DNA of 64,000 nucleotides from Halobacterium wangiae (GTDB lineage: Archaea; Halobacteriota; Halobacteria; Halobacteriales; Halobacteriaceae). Positions 50,167 through 58,306 of the stretch are shown in pieces. The position numbers and the translations under genes are program-made. The stretch spans positions 2,356,001 through 2,420,000 of the forward strand of contig NZ_CP089588.1 in the NCBI RefSeq assembly GCF_021249345.1, given 5' to 3'. The notes beneath the pieces were generated by a model, which was not told the origin of the DNA, did not search any database, and saw only the letters and a list, made by a program, of their open reading frames with translations. How positions within the stretch are numbered: position 1 is the first letter of the stretch; each line of letters starts with the position of its first letter.

Positions 50167-50361
50167 ATGGCAACCGGCACGGTCGACTTCTTCAACGAGC
50201 AGAAGGGGTACGGCTTCATCGAGACCGACGAGGCAGACGACGACGTGTTCTTCCACATGGAGGACGTCGGTGGCCCGGACCTCGAGGAGGGTCAGGAAGT
50301 CGAGTTCGACATCGAAGACGCGGAGAAGGGGCCCAGGGCGACGAACGTCACGCGCCTGTAG
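50167..50361 (+). CDS. cspA: Cold-shock-domain protein (CspA-like)
   Basis: A 64-residue OB-fold RNA/DNA-binding protein. RNP1-like KGYGFIE and RNP2-like VFFHM motifs are present (TVDFFNEQKGYGFIETDEADDDVFFHMEDV), with an acidic haloarchaeal variant ending GPRATNVTRL. Such proteins bind single-stranded nucleic acids and are often cold- or stress-induced. ATG 50167 follows a short leader with two alternative hairpins. Confidence 0.9.
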   Translation: MATGTVDFFNEQKGYGFIETDEADDDVFFHMEDVGGPDLEEGQEVEFDIEDAEKGPRATNVTRL

Positions 50362-50384
50362 GCGCGAGTTCTGTTTCTTTGGCG

Positions 50385-50540
50385 TTACGAGCGGGTGGCG
50401 CGAGCCTCGCGGACGTCGCTACCGTCGCGCACCATGTCGGGGCAGTCGGGGCAGACGCGAGGTCGTTCTATGCCCGTCGGGGTGAACACCCGGGCGTAGG
50501 CCTCCGTCACGAACGACCCGCAGTTCTTGCACTCGAGCAT
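50385..50540 (-). CDS. Small zinc-ribbon protein
   Basis: A 51-residue protein starting MLECKNCGSFVTEAYARVF. Two Cys pairs (CKNC and CPDC) frame a zinc ribbon of the kind found in conserved haloarchaeal DUFs (DUF7563-like). No catalytic residues. Start at 50540, as the longer frame from 50636 runs into AT-rich promoter sequence. It could be a nucleic-acid-binding accessory protein. Confidence 0.7.
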   Translation of the reverse strand: MLECKNCGSFVTEAYARVFTPTGIERPRVCPDCPDMVRDGSDVREARATRS

Positions 50541-50662
50541 CTCGTTCAGAGGACTAGCGGTGCAGTATATATGCTTTGTGTGTATTATTGTGGTGTGAAT
50601 AAAACGAAGGGTGTACTCGCGCGGAACGAACGACATAACAGTCCTGACGCGCTGTACGTGGT

Positions 50663-50962
50663 ATGGACGGGACAGTCGACTCGCTCCCGGACCGGCCGCT
50701 CCGACAGGCGGAGGTCGCGGGGCTCAACCACGCCGACGCGTTCTCGCTGGTCGTACCAGTGAACCGCGAGGAGGCAGTGGAGGCGGACACCCGCGAACCG
50801 GTCGTCATCACCGAGAAGCTGATCCTCGGCACCGACGACTGGGTGAAGGGGCTGGTGTACGACGACGGCTGGCTGGCGGTCGAATCGGTGGCGATCGACG
50901 AACCCGACGAGGAGCGCTTCGAGGCGATGCGTGAGTGCGAAGCCGCGGTCGCAGAGTACTAG
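50663..50962 (+). CDS. Hypothetical acidic protein
   Basis: A 99-residue soluble protein, MDGTVDSLPDRPLRQAEV..., with no transmembrane helix, cysteine or recognised motif. Its central ADTREPVVITEKLILGTDDWVKG and terminal CEAAVAEY look like an ordinary globular fold. It follows an AT-rich gap. Function unknown. Confidence 0.6.
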   Translation: MDGTVDSLPDRPLRQAEVAGLNHADAFSLVVPVNREEAVEADTREPVVITEKLILGTDDWVKGLVYDDGWLAVESVAIDEPDEERFEAMRECEAAVAEY

Positions 50963-51102
50963 ACGGGCGGCTCGGTCACAGGTCTACCACGTCCGACCGC
51001 GGCGAGCGTGCGAACGCAGGCCGCTCACAGCGGACGGTCTGTTCGCTCCAGACCACCTGGCCTGCAAAAGGCCTAAGAGCGAAACAAGCGTTCGTTCAGG
51101 TA

Positions 51103-51156
51103 ATGACAGAGACAGAACGCCACGAACCGGGGGTGAGACTGTGGGCGTCGAGATAA
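51103..51156 (+). CDS. Leader mini-ORF upstream of HD protein
   Basis: A 17-residue ORF, MTETERHEPGVRLWASR, with ATG 51103 and stop at 51154-51156. A CCTAAG TATA-like element at 51072-51077 lies about 28 nt upstream, so it may be read first from a leaderless mRNA. It overlaps the GTG start of the HD-domain gene at 51141 in a different frame. Evidence is positional only. Confidence 0.35.
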   Translation: MTETERHEPGVRLWASR

Positions 51157-51815
51157 AGGAGTCACCGGTCTCGGACTCGCAGTTCGACGAGATGGCCGCG
51201 TTCGTCCGCGACTACCTGCAAGCGAGCGTCGAGAACGAGGACGACGGCGGTCGGATGCGCTGGTACCCGTGGCACTCCGCGGAGTACCGGTTCAACCACA
51301 TCCTGAACGTCGTCGAGATCGGCGAGCAAATCGCCGCCGAGGAGGGAGCGGACGTGGACGTCGTGCGGGTGGCCGGACTGTTCCACGACATCGCGAAACT
51401 CGAAGCCGACCAGGAAGAACACGCTACGGAGGGCGCCCGCATCGCCCGCAAGTACCTGGAGACACACGGCGAGTTCGCCCCGTCGTTCGTCGACCAGGTG
51501 TGCAGCGCCGTCGAACAACACTCCCACCAGGGCGACCTGACGGACCTGACGCGCGAGGCGCAGTGTCTCGTGGAGGCTGACATGCTCGACAAGGCCGGCG
51601 CCAACGGCGCCGCGCTGATGCTGTTGCGGATGGGTTACGAGGCCCGCACGCACGTCGACGCCGCCGAGATGGTCGGCCGGGTCCTCGAACGGAGCGAGGA
51701 GGCAGCCGAACGCGTTGAGAGCGACACCGCCGAGTCCATCGCCTACCAGCGCCGCAAGCGCGTGCGCTGGCTCAAGGAGTGGCTGGAGGCCGAAGTCCCC
51801 GAGATGGGCGACTAG
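51141..51815 (+). CDS. HD-domain phosphohydrolase
   Basis: A 224-residue protein of the HD superfamily. Metal ligands: the H in YPWHSAEYRFNHIL, the HD of LFHDIAKLEADQEEHATEGARIA, H in VEQHSHQGDL and D in LVEADMLDKAGANGAALML. Such enzymes hydrolyse nucleotides or phosphoesters. GTG at 51141 is the best start (GGTGA, 51131-51135, six bases upstream), and it lies inside the mini-ORF. The longer frame upstream has no good start. Confidence 0.8.
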   Translation: MGVEIKESPVSDSQFDEMAAFVRDYLQASVENEDDGGRMRWYPWHSAEYRFNHILNVVEIGEQIAAEEGADVDVVRVAGLFHDIAKLEADQEEHATEGARIARKYLETHGEFAPSFVDQVCSAVEQHSHQGDLTDLTREAQCLVEADMLDKAGANGAALMLLRMGYEARTHVDAAEMVGRVLERSEEAAERVESDTAESIAYQRRKRVRWLKEWLEAEVPEMGD

Positions 51816-52444
51816 AGGCCCACGGCGGTCCGCAGGAAGGAGAGGCCGAACAGCGCCAGCACCGCGGCGCTCCCGTAGGCGACGACCGTGCCGAGTGCGT
51901 CCACTCGTTCGCCAGCGGCGCGCAGCGACGCCGGGAAGACGGTGATCCACAGGAGGATGCCCGCGAAGAAGCCGGCGATGGTGAGCGCGCCGTTCGCCGC
52001 CGACAGTTCGAGGCCGAACGCGGAAATCTCGCCGGGGTTCAGCAGCCCGACTCCCGCGGTCAGCCACCACGTCACCTGGTAGGGGTTGGCGAGCGCGAGC
52101 GCGAACGCCTTCCGGAAGCCGCGGCCGTCGGCGGCCTCGGCCTGCGAGAACGAGCCGGCGTCGCGGACCGCGCCGTAGGCGTAGTACAGCATCAGGACAC
52201 CGCCGATGCCGACCATCACCGCGCGCACGGTCGGGGCGTTCTCGACGAACGCGACGACGCCGACGAGCGCGAGCACGAAGAAGCAGGCGTCGGCCGTCAT
52301 CGCACCCAGCCCCGCGGCGAACCCGGACCGCCAGCCCCGGGCGACGCTCTCCTCGGCGATGACGGCGTTCATCGGGCCGGGTGGCGCGGCCAGCGAGAGG
52401 CCCAGCGCCACGCCCGCGAACAGGGAGACGGCGGCGTCGAACAC
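51812..52444 (-). CDS. LysE-family amino-acid exporter
   Basis: A 210-residue membrane protein with about six helices. The N-terminal LysE signature ALGLSLAAPPGPMNAVIAEESVARGWRSGFAAGLG is present, with NPYQVTWWLTAGVGLL in the second half. Members export basic or other amino acids, and it may protect against amino-acid excess. Stop overlaps that of the convergent HD gene. Confidence 0.88.
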   Translation of the reverse strand: MFDAAVSLFAGVALGLSLAAPPGPMNAVIAEESVARGWRSGFAAGLGAMTADACFFVLALVGVVAFVENAPTVRAVMVGIGGVLMLYYAYGAVRDAGSFSQAEAADGRGFRKAFALALANPYQVTWWLTAGVGLLNPGEISAFGLELSAANGALTIAGFFAGILLWITVFPASLRAAGERVDALGTVVAYGSAAVLALFGLSFLRTAVGL

Positions 52445-52482
52445 GCGCGAATCTCGCCGGTGAGTGGACTAAAATCCGCCGG

Positions 52483-53205
52483 TCACGGCAGAGTGGACGC
52501 GACGGCGACGGCCTCGACGCCCCACGCGGCGGCCGCGACGACGCGCTCCCAGATGGAGACGTCGAAGAGGACGGCGAGGAACGTGTCGAACGCGAAGAAG
52601 AAGAACAGTGCGGCGGAGAAGCCGTGGGCGCGCCGTGCGTCGAACGCGCCGGCGAAGCGGTGGAAGAACGTCGCGTTCAGGATGCTGACCGGAACGATGG
52701 CGAGCATCTCGCCGACCCAGATGGCCGGCGTCGCGCCGTAGTCGGCGGCGAGCCCGATGGTGACGAGCTGGGTCTTGTCGCCGAACTCGCCGAGGAACAG
52801 CATCGCGAAGATGGGGAGGAAGCCGCCGAGGTAGCGGGGGAGTTGCCGGCCGAGCACGGAGGCGTTCTGGAACCGACCGCCGGTGGTGACCAGCCCACCG
52901 TCGCTAGAGAGCGGCCCGTCGGCGCCCTCTTCGGGCATCGACCGGAGTAGCAGGACGCCGAACAGGACGAACAGCACGCCCGTAGCGGCGTCGAGGAGGG
53001 CGCCGGGGAGCGCGCTCTGGAGGGCGCCGCCGACGGCCACCTCGATGGCCGTCCAGATGGCGAACGCGCTCGCCGCGGCCGCGACGACGATCTTCGGGTC
53101 GTACTCGGTGCTGAGCCCGGCGATGATGAACTGCACCTTCTCGCCGGGTAACACCGCGAGCTGTGCGGCGAACGCGACGCTCGCGATCTCGAGGAACGTA
53201 CTCAC
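52483..53205 (-). CDS. TMEM165/GDT1-family manganese/calcium transporter
   Basis: A 240-residue membrane protein with two repeats of a three-helix bundle. The second repeat has the GDT1 signature EFGDKTQLVTIGLAADY. The first repeat reads LPGEKVQFIIAGLST, a weakened ExGDKT motif (GEKV for GDKT). GDT1 proteins move Mn2+ (or Ca2+) out of the cytosol. Its ATG overlaps the stop of the DtxR-FeoA gene, so the two are one operon, consistent with Mn2+ sensing and efflux. Confidence 0.85.
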   Translation of the reverse strand: MSTFLEIASVAFAAQLAVLPGEKVQFIIAGLSTEYDPKIVVAAAASAFAIWTAIEVAVGGALQSALPGALLDAATGVLFVLFGVLLLRSMPEEGADGPLSSDGGLVTTGGRFQNASVLGRQLPRYLGGFLPIFAMLFLGEFGDKTQLVTIGLAADYGATPAIWVGEMLAIVPVSILNATFFHRFAGAFDARRAHGFSAALFFFFAFDTFLAVLFDVSIWERVVAAAAWGVEAVAVASTLP

Positions 53206-53879
53206 ACCTCGCTCACCTCGGAGTCGGTTGGGCGCACGCGCAGCGACCTGGCGACCTGCTCGGGGAGGTGGACGAGGTCACCGTCGATGCGCACGACGAA
53301 CATCCCGATGGGCGTGCACTCGACGAGTTCGAGTTCGATTCCGGGTTCGACGCCGGCGTCCGCGAGGTAGCGGAGTTCCTCGTCGTCGCGGTCGCTGACG
53401 CGCGCGACGACCAGTCGGTCGCCCTCTTCGTGGTCCGCGAGCACCTCCGTGTCCGTCTCCGCGGGTGGTTCGAGGTCCTCGCCGGGGATGGGGTCGCCGT
53501 GGGGGTCGACGGTAGGGTCGCCGAGTTTCTGGGCGAGGCGCGCCTCGAACTCCTCGGAGATGTGGTGTTCGAGGGCGTCGGCCTCGTCGTGGACCTCGTC
53601 CCACTCGTAGTCGAGGTGGTCCGCGAGGAACGCCTCCAGCAGGCGGTGGTGGCGGAGCACCTCGATGGCGACAGTCTCCCCCTCGGCGGTGAGTTCGACA
53701 CCCTTGTACTTCTCGCGGGAGAGGAGGCCGCGCTCGGTGAGTTTCTCGACCATGCTGGTCACCGTCGGCGGCGTCACGTCGAGGTGGTCGGCGATGGCGG
53801 AGGTGCGAACGGGCGGTCCCTGGTCGCGCTGGAGCGTGTAGATCGCCTTCAGGTAGTCCTCCATCACGTCCGAGAGCAT
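53202..53879 (-). CDS. DtxR/MntR-family regulator with FeoA-like domain, copy 2
   Basis: A 225-residue metal-dependent regulator. The winged helix (DYLKAIYTLQRDQGPPVRTSAIADHLDVTPPTVTSMVEKLTERGLL) is followed by the metal-binding dimer domain (EVLRHHRLLEAFLADHLDYEWDEVHDEADALEHHISEEFEARL) with the expected His/Glu ligands, then a FeoA/SH3-type C terminus (GDRLVVARVSDRDDEELRYLADAGVEPGIELEL). First gene of an operon with the GDT1 transporter. A candidate autoregulatory inverted repeat lies at 53904-53914. Confidence 0.92.
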   Translation of the reverse strand: MLSDVMEDYLKAIYTLQRDQGPPVRTSAIADHLDVTPPTVTSMVEKLTERGLLSREKYKGVELTAEGETVAIEVLRHHRLLEAFLADHLDYEWDEVHDEADALEHHISEEFEARLAQKLGDPTVDPHGDPIPGEDLEPPAETDTEVLADHEEGDRLVVARVSDRDDEELRYLADAGVEPGIELELVECTPIGMFVVRIDGDLVHLPEQVARSLRVRPTDSEVSEV

Positions 53880-53903
53880 CTTCGTACCTCGTGTTTGAGG
53901 CGT

Positions 53904-53914
53904 CTAATCCTTAG
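53904..53914. promoter_or_regulatory. Inverted repeat upstream of DtxR/GDT1 operon
   Basis: CTAA-TCC-TTAG at 53904-53914 is a perfect inverted repeat about 28 nt upstream of the regulator ATG (53879), at the place expected for the TATA element. It overlaps the stop of the neighbouring gene. It resembles, loosely, the TAGG/CCTA repeat at the suf promoter. Confidence 0.4.
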
Positions 53915-54125
53915 GTTTGGCGGGTGACGGGTCCTCGGTAGCGTCCGCCCGACGCACCAGGAACGTCCCGACGACCACGCCGACGGCGATGGTGCCTGCG
54001 CGGAGCGCCGCCTCGTCGATGGGGTCACCGAACCCGACTGTCCCCACGGCGAAGGCCGTGACGAGCGCGACGGCTCCCGCTGCGAGTGCGAACGCGAGCG
54101 GCGTAGACAGGTCGAACCTCGTCAT
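53904..54125 (-). CDS. Small membrane protein
   Basis: A 73-residue protein with two hydrophobic helices (FALAAGAVALVTAFAVGTVGF and IAVGVVVGTFLVRR), a short N-terminal segment and a Pro/Lys-rich tail (ATEDPSPAKPKD). Possibly the first gene of the DtxR operon; its stop overlaps the candidate operator. No family recognised. Confidence 0.55.
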   Translation of the reverse strand: MTRFDLSTPLAFALAAGAVALVTAFAVGTVGFGDPIDEAALRAGTIAVGVVVGTFLVRRADATEDPSPAKPKD

Positions 54126-54185
54126 CGACGGAGCGTCTCGCGGAGTCGAGATAAAACCGGGTCCCGTCTCTCGCTGGTCGCGAAC

Positions 54186-55379
54186 TCAGATGCCCTTGCT
54201 CATCAGGTGCGAGCGGACGACGTCGGCGTCCTTGTTACCGGTGCCGGTGTTCATGATGACGACGGTGTCGTCGGGGCCGAACGCGCCGTCGTCGGCGAGC
54301 GCAGACGCGCCGGAGGCGGCCGCCGCGCAGGTCGCGCCCATCTCGAGGCCCTCGTGCTGGGCGACGAGCACTGCGGCGTCCAGGATCGCGCTGTCGCTGG
54401 TCGCCACGGCGCCACCGTCGCTCTCGCGGAGCGCGTCCAGGATCCACGGGCTTGCACCCGGGTCCGGAATCTCGATGCCGCCACAGATGGTGTCGGGGGT
54501 GTCCCACGGCTCGTGGACGTCGCGGCCCTCCTGGAACGCCCGGACGACGGGCGCACAGCCCTCGGCCTGCGCGGCGTACATCGCGGGCAGGTTGTCGGTC
54601 AGACCGAGGTCGCGGAACTCCTCGGCGGCCTTGTGCATGCCGACGAGGCCGACGCCGCCGCCGGTCGGGTAGACGACGTGGTCGGGGACCTCCCAGTCCA
54701 GTTGCTCGACGACCTCGTACAGCATCGTCTTCTTCCCCTCGTGGCGGTACGGCGTGACGAACGTCTTCACGGAGTACCAGTCGTCGTTGTCGTCCATCGC
54801 GTCGGCGTACGCCGCGCCCGCGTCGCCGATGCGCCCCTCGACGATGGTCATGTCGCCGCCGTGGACGTTCACCATCGCCTTGTTCGTGAACCCCGCCCGC
54901 GAGGGGAGGAACACGTGGGAGTCGATGCCCGCGCGTCCGGCGTAGGCGGCGGCCGACTGCCCCGCGTTCCCCGCCGAAGCGAGCGCCACGTCGCTGGCGC
55001 CGTGCTGGGCGGCCGCCGTCATCGCGACCGTCTGCCCGCGGTCCTTGAACGTCCCCGTGGGGTTCCGGCCCTCGTCCTTGATTAGTACGCGCCCGACGCC
55101 CATCTCGTCGGCGAGTTTTGGGCAGTCGACGAGTGCCGTCGCGCCCTCGTCCATCGAGACGGCGGACTCGCGGGTGAACGGGAGCAGTTCCTCGTAGCGC
55201 CACATCGAGTCGAAGCGCCGCGACTCGAAGTCCTCCCGAGTGACGTCGATCGCGGCGTAGTCGTACGTCGGGTCGAGGATGCCACCGCAGTCCGGACAGC
55301 GGTGGGTGGCCGTCTCCGGGTCGAACGTCTCCTCGCAGTCCACGCAGGTGAGCCCCTCGAACGCCGGCGTCGTCTCCAT
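54186..55379 (-). CDS. thrC: Threonine synthase
   Basis: A 397-residue PLP enzyme that converts O-phosphohomoserine to threonine. An N-terminal zinc ribbon (LTCVDCEETFDPETATHRCPDCGGIL) is typical of archaeal ThrC. PLP-lysine motif: RNPTGTFKDRGQTVAMTAA. Further conserved sites include ASAGNAGQSAAAYAGRAG (phosphate loop) and YPTGGGVGLVGMHKAA. A frame reaching 55668 is spurious. No other threonine gene adjoins it here. Confidence 0.93.
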   Translation of the reverse strand: METTPAFEGLTCVDCEETFDPETATHRCPDCGGILDPTYDYAAIDVTREDFESRRFDSMWRYEELLPFTRESAVSMDEGATALVDCPKLADEMGVGRVLIKDEGRNPTGTFKDRGQTVAMTAAAQHGASDVALASAGNAGQSAAAYAGRAGIDSHVFLPSRAGFTNKAMVNVHGGDMTIVEGRIGDAGAAYADAMDDNDDWYSVKTFVTPYRHEGKKTMLYEVVEQLDWEVPDHVVYPTGGGVGLVGMHKAAEEFRDLGLTDNLPAMYAAQAEGCAPVVRAFQEGRDVHEPWDTPDTICGGIEIPDPGASPWILDALRESDGGAVATSDSAILDAAVLVAQHEGLEMGATCAAAASGASALADDGAFGPDDTVVIMNTGTGNKDADVVRSHLMSKGI

Positions 55380-55486
55380 GGGTGGGCCTTCGCAGTCGGG
55401 GAGAAAAGGCCTGTCCCTTCGGTCGTCGCCGGCGTGCGCGGCCGCGAAGCCCCAGGTTCATGGCGTCGGCCGCGGAAGGGTCCACT

Positions 55487-56758
55487 ATGAAGGATTCGCG
55501 GGTCGTGGTCGTCGGCGGCGGCCTCGCCGGCCTGGTCGCGGGCCGACACCTGGCCGAGGCGGGCTTCGACGTGACGCTGTTCGAGCGCGACTCCGACGTG
55601 GGTGGGCGCGTGCGCTCGACGCACGCCGACGGGTTCACGTTCGACCGCGGCTTCCAGGTGCTGTTCACGGCGTACCCCGCGGCGAGACGAGAGCTCGACT
55701 ACGGCGCCCTCGACCTCCGGGCGTTCTCGCCTGGGGCGGTGATCTGCCGGGACGACGAGCGCTCGGTGCTCGCGGACCCGCTCCGGGACCCCGGCGCGCT
55801 CACGGAGTCGCTGTTCAACCACGAGGTGACGGCGATGGACAAACTCCGGACGCTGGGCCTCGCCGTGGAACTCCGCCGGACGTCCGTGGCTGACGTCTTC
55901 GAGAGGCCGGACGCCACCATCGAGCAGTCCCTCTACGGCCGTGGCTTCTCCCAGCAGTTCGTCGAGCACTTCGTCCGCCCGTTCTACGGCGGCATCACGC
56001 TCGACCGGACGCTGTCGACGTCCAAGCGCGTCTTCGAGTTCACGTTCAAGATGCTCGCGGAGGGGAAGACCGTCGTCCCCGCCGAGGGGATGGGCGCCAT
56101 CTCGGCGCAACTGGCGGAGCGGGCGGCGGACGCCGGCGTGGACGTTGTCACTGGCACGCCAGTCGAGCGCGTCGAACCCGCGGCTGACTCCGCGGCGGTC
56201 CGCGTGCCCGGCGAGTCGATCGACGCCGACGCCGTGGTGGTCGCCGCCGACCCTCGGTCCAGCAGCGACCTGACCGGCGTGGAATCCATCCCGACGGAGG
56301 CGCGGGGCTGTGTCACCCAGCAGTTCGCCGTCCCCGCGGGCCACCCCCTCGGAACCAGCGACCGCATCCACCTCAACGCGGCCGACGAGGTGCCGAACAC
56401 TGTCGCCCCGATGTCCGGCGTCGCGCCCGAGTACGCGCCCGACGACCGGGAACTCGTCGCCGTCACGACCGTCGGTCGCCGCGAGGAGACGGATTCGGCT
56501 CTCGAGGTGCGGTCCCGTGAGACGCTCGCGAACTGGTACCCGGCGGCGTCGGTCGGGGAGTTCGAATTGCTCCGCACGGACCGCGTCGACTTCGCGCAGT
56601 TCGTCCAGCCGCCGGGCGTCCACGAGCGCCTGCCGGACACCCGCGACCCCGAGGGACCGGTCTACCTCGCCGGCGACTACACGCACGGCTCCTCCATCCA
56701 CGGCGCGCTGGAGAGCGCGCGGGCCGCGGCCCGCGCGGTTACCGCGGACCTACAGTAA
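55487..56758 (+). CDS. FAD-dependent amine-oxidase/phytoene-desaturase-like protein
   Basis: A 423-residue NAD(P)/FAD-binding oxidoreductase. The dinucleotide motif VVVVGGGLAGLVAGRHLAEAGFDVTLFERDSDVGGRVRS is at residues 5-45, and the C-terminal FAD motif VYLAGDYTHGSSIHGALESARAAARAV at the end. Members include protoporphyrinogen oxidase, carotenoid desaturases and amine oxidases. The middle region offers no distinguishing motif, so the substrate is open. It overlaps the convergent phosphoesterase by nine bases. Confidence 0.85.
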   Translation: MKDSRVVVVGGGLAGLVAGRHLAEAGFDVTLFERDSDVGGRVRSTHADGFTFDRGFQVLFTAYPAARRELDYGALDLRAFSPGAVICRDDERSVLADPLRDPGALTESLFNHEVTAMDKLRTLGLAVELRRTSVADVFERPDATIEQSLYGRGFSQQFVEHFVRPFYGGITLDRTLSTSKRVFEFTFKMLAEGKTVVPAEGMGAISAQLAERAADAGVDVVTGTPVERVEPAADSAAVRVPGESIDADAVVVAADPRSSSDLTGVESIPTEARGCVTQQFAVPAGHPLGTSDRIHLNAADEVPNTVAPMSGVAPEYAPDDRELVAVTTVGRREETDSALEVRSRETLANWYPAASVGEFELLRTDRVDFAQFVQPPGVHERLPDTRDPEGPVYLAGDYTHGSSIHGALESARAAARAVTADLQ

Positions 56759-57445
56759 CCCGCGGAGGTCCGCGAGCGCGGGGAACCCGAGCGCTTCGCC
56801 CTCGCTCACGACGACTGGTCGGAAGCCGTCCGGCTCGTCGAGCAGTGGCGAGTCGGCCGCGCCGTCCGTGAGCCCGTTGACGAGCGTCCCGGGCGCCAGG
56901 CGCGTGAACGCCGGCAACACCAGCACGTCCCGGCCCTCGTACTGTTCCGGGCCGTAGAGGAAGCAGGGGCGTCGATGCCCCTCGATCTTCACCGCCGGGT
57001 GCTGGTGACCGGCCACGTACCGCGTGGCGTCCACAGACGGCAGTTCGTGGCCGTGACAGACAACGGTGCCGTCGTCGAGTTCCACGAACGACTCGCTGTC
57101 GACCCCGACCGCGTCCAGCATCGTGTCGTGGTTCCCCTTCACGACTCGCAGGTCCGCGTCTGCTGACGCGACGGCGGCCAGGAGGTCCTCGACGGTGTCG
57201 TGGACGCCGCCGGGGACCGTCCCGTGGACGTGCAGCAGGTCGCCCGCGAACACGACCGTCTCCGGGGAGAACGTCGCGAGCAGGGCGGCCAGGCGCTCAC
57301 GGAGGTCGACGCCCTCGCTGAGCGGGAGGGAGACGTCCGAGGCGGCGTCCCGGCCGACGTGGAGGTCCGCGAGCACGAGCGCGTCCGGGCCGGGGAGGTG
57401 GACGGCCCGCTCGCCGAACGTCGCCCACGGCGGAGTGTCGCTCAC
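56750..57445 (-). CDS. Metallophosphoesterase (calcineurin-like)
   Basis: A 231-residue protein starting VSDTPPWATFG at GTG 57445. Calcineurin-type ligands: LADLHVGRD (D, H), VFAGDLLHVHG (D), VVKGNHDTMLD (N, H), VCHGHELP (H) and AGHQHPAV (H). Typical length for the family. Members include archaeal phosphoesterases linked to DNA-repair helicases, but no specific partner adjoins. A frame to 57892 without a supported start is discarded. Confidence 0.88.
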   Translation of the reverse strand: MSDTPPWATFGERAVHLPGPDALVLADLHVGRDAASDVSLPLSEGVDLRERLAALLATFSPETVVFAGDLLHVHGTVPGGVHDTVEDLLAAVASADADLRVVKGNHDTMLDAVGVDSESFVELDDGTVVCHGHELPSVDATRYVAGHQHPAVKIEGHRRPCFLYGPEQYEGRDVLVLPAFTRLAPGTLVNGLTDGAADSPLLDEPDGFRPVVVSEGEALGFPALADLRGLL

Positions 57446-57523
57446 GGCCGACCCTGGGGGCTCCGGGGAGTTAGCTGCGACGGTCACCGATGCGGTTTTG
57501 GCACCGCGGTGAGACGGACCCGT

Positions 57524-58306
57524 ATGGTCGACGTCCTCGCCGACAAGCGCACGGCCACGCGCTTTCGCATCCTCGTCGAGATCGCGGACCGACAGCCGGC
57601 CGTGAGCCAGGGGGAGATCGCGGACGCCGTCGGCGTCACCAGCCAGGCGGTCTCCGAGTACATCCGGGAACTCGTCGAGGACGACCTCGTCACGAAGGAG
57701 GGGCGCTCGCGGTACAGCGTCACGAAGGAGGGCGTAGACTGGCTGCTCCGCACCTCCGCGGACGTCCGCCGCTACGCCGACCGCGTCTCCGAGGACGTCC
57801 TCGGCGCGGTCCAGGAGGACGCCGCCGTCGCCACCGCCGCCGTCGACTCCGGCGAGACGGTCAGCCTCGACATGCGGGACGGCCTGCTCCACGCCACCCC
57901 GGGCGGCGACGGGCCCGCGACCGGCGTCGCCACGACCGACGCAGACGCCGACGAGGAGGTCGGCGTCACCGGCTTTGAGGGTATCATCGACCTCGACCCG
58001 GGCGAGGTCACCGTCTACCAGGTGCCCTCCGTTCGCTCAGGCGGCAGCGACGTCATGGACACGGACCGGCTCCGCGACGCCGTCGCCGACGCCGACCTCG
58101 TGGCCGCGGCAGGCGTCGAGGCCGTCGTCGCGCTCCGCCGTGCGGACGCCGAACCCGCCGTCACCTTCGCCGCTGGCGACGTCGCCGCCGAGGCCGCGAG
58201 CCGCGGCCAGCGCGTCGTCGTCGTCGCCGTCGCGGACCAGCTCGGCCGCGTCACGGACCCGCTCCGGGACGCGCCCGCGAACTACCGCGTGACCGACCTC
58301 ACCTAG
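57524..58306 (+). CDS. MarR-like transcriptional regulator with extra domain
   Basis: A 260-residue protein. The N terminus is a winged helix (ATRFRILVEIADRQPAVSQGEIADAVGVTSQAVSEYIRELVEDDLVTKEGRSRYSVTKEGV). The rest (residues 80-260) is a beta-rich domain (GVTGFEGIIDLDPGEVTVYQVPSVRSGG, VVALRRADAEPAVTFAAGD) of the type found in several haloarchaeal regulators. No ligand is known. It overlaps the convergent J-protein by eight bases. Confidence 0.78.
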   Translation: MVDVLADKRTATRFRILVEIADRQPAVSQGEIADAVGVTSQAVSEYIRELVEDDLVTKEGRSRYSVTKEGVDWLLRTSADVRRYADRVSEDVLGAVQEDAAVATAAVDSGETVSLDMRDGLLHATPGGDGPATGVATTDADADEEVGVTGFEGIIDLDPGEVTVYQVPSVRSGGSDVMDTDRLRDAVADADLVAAAGVEAVVALRRADAEPAVTFAAGDVAAEAASRGQRVVVVAVADQLGRVTDPLRDAPANYRVTDLT

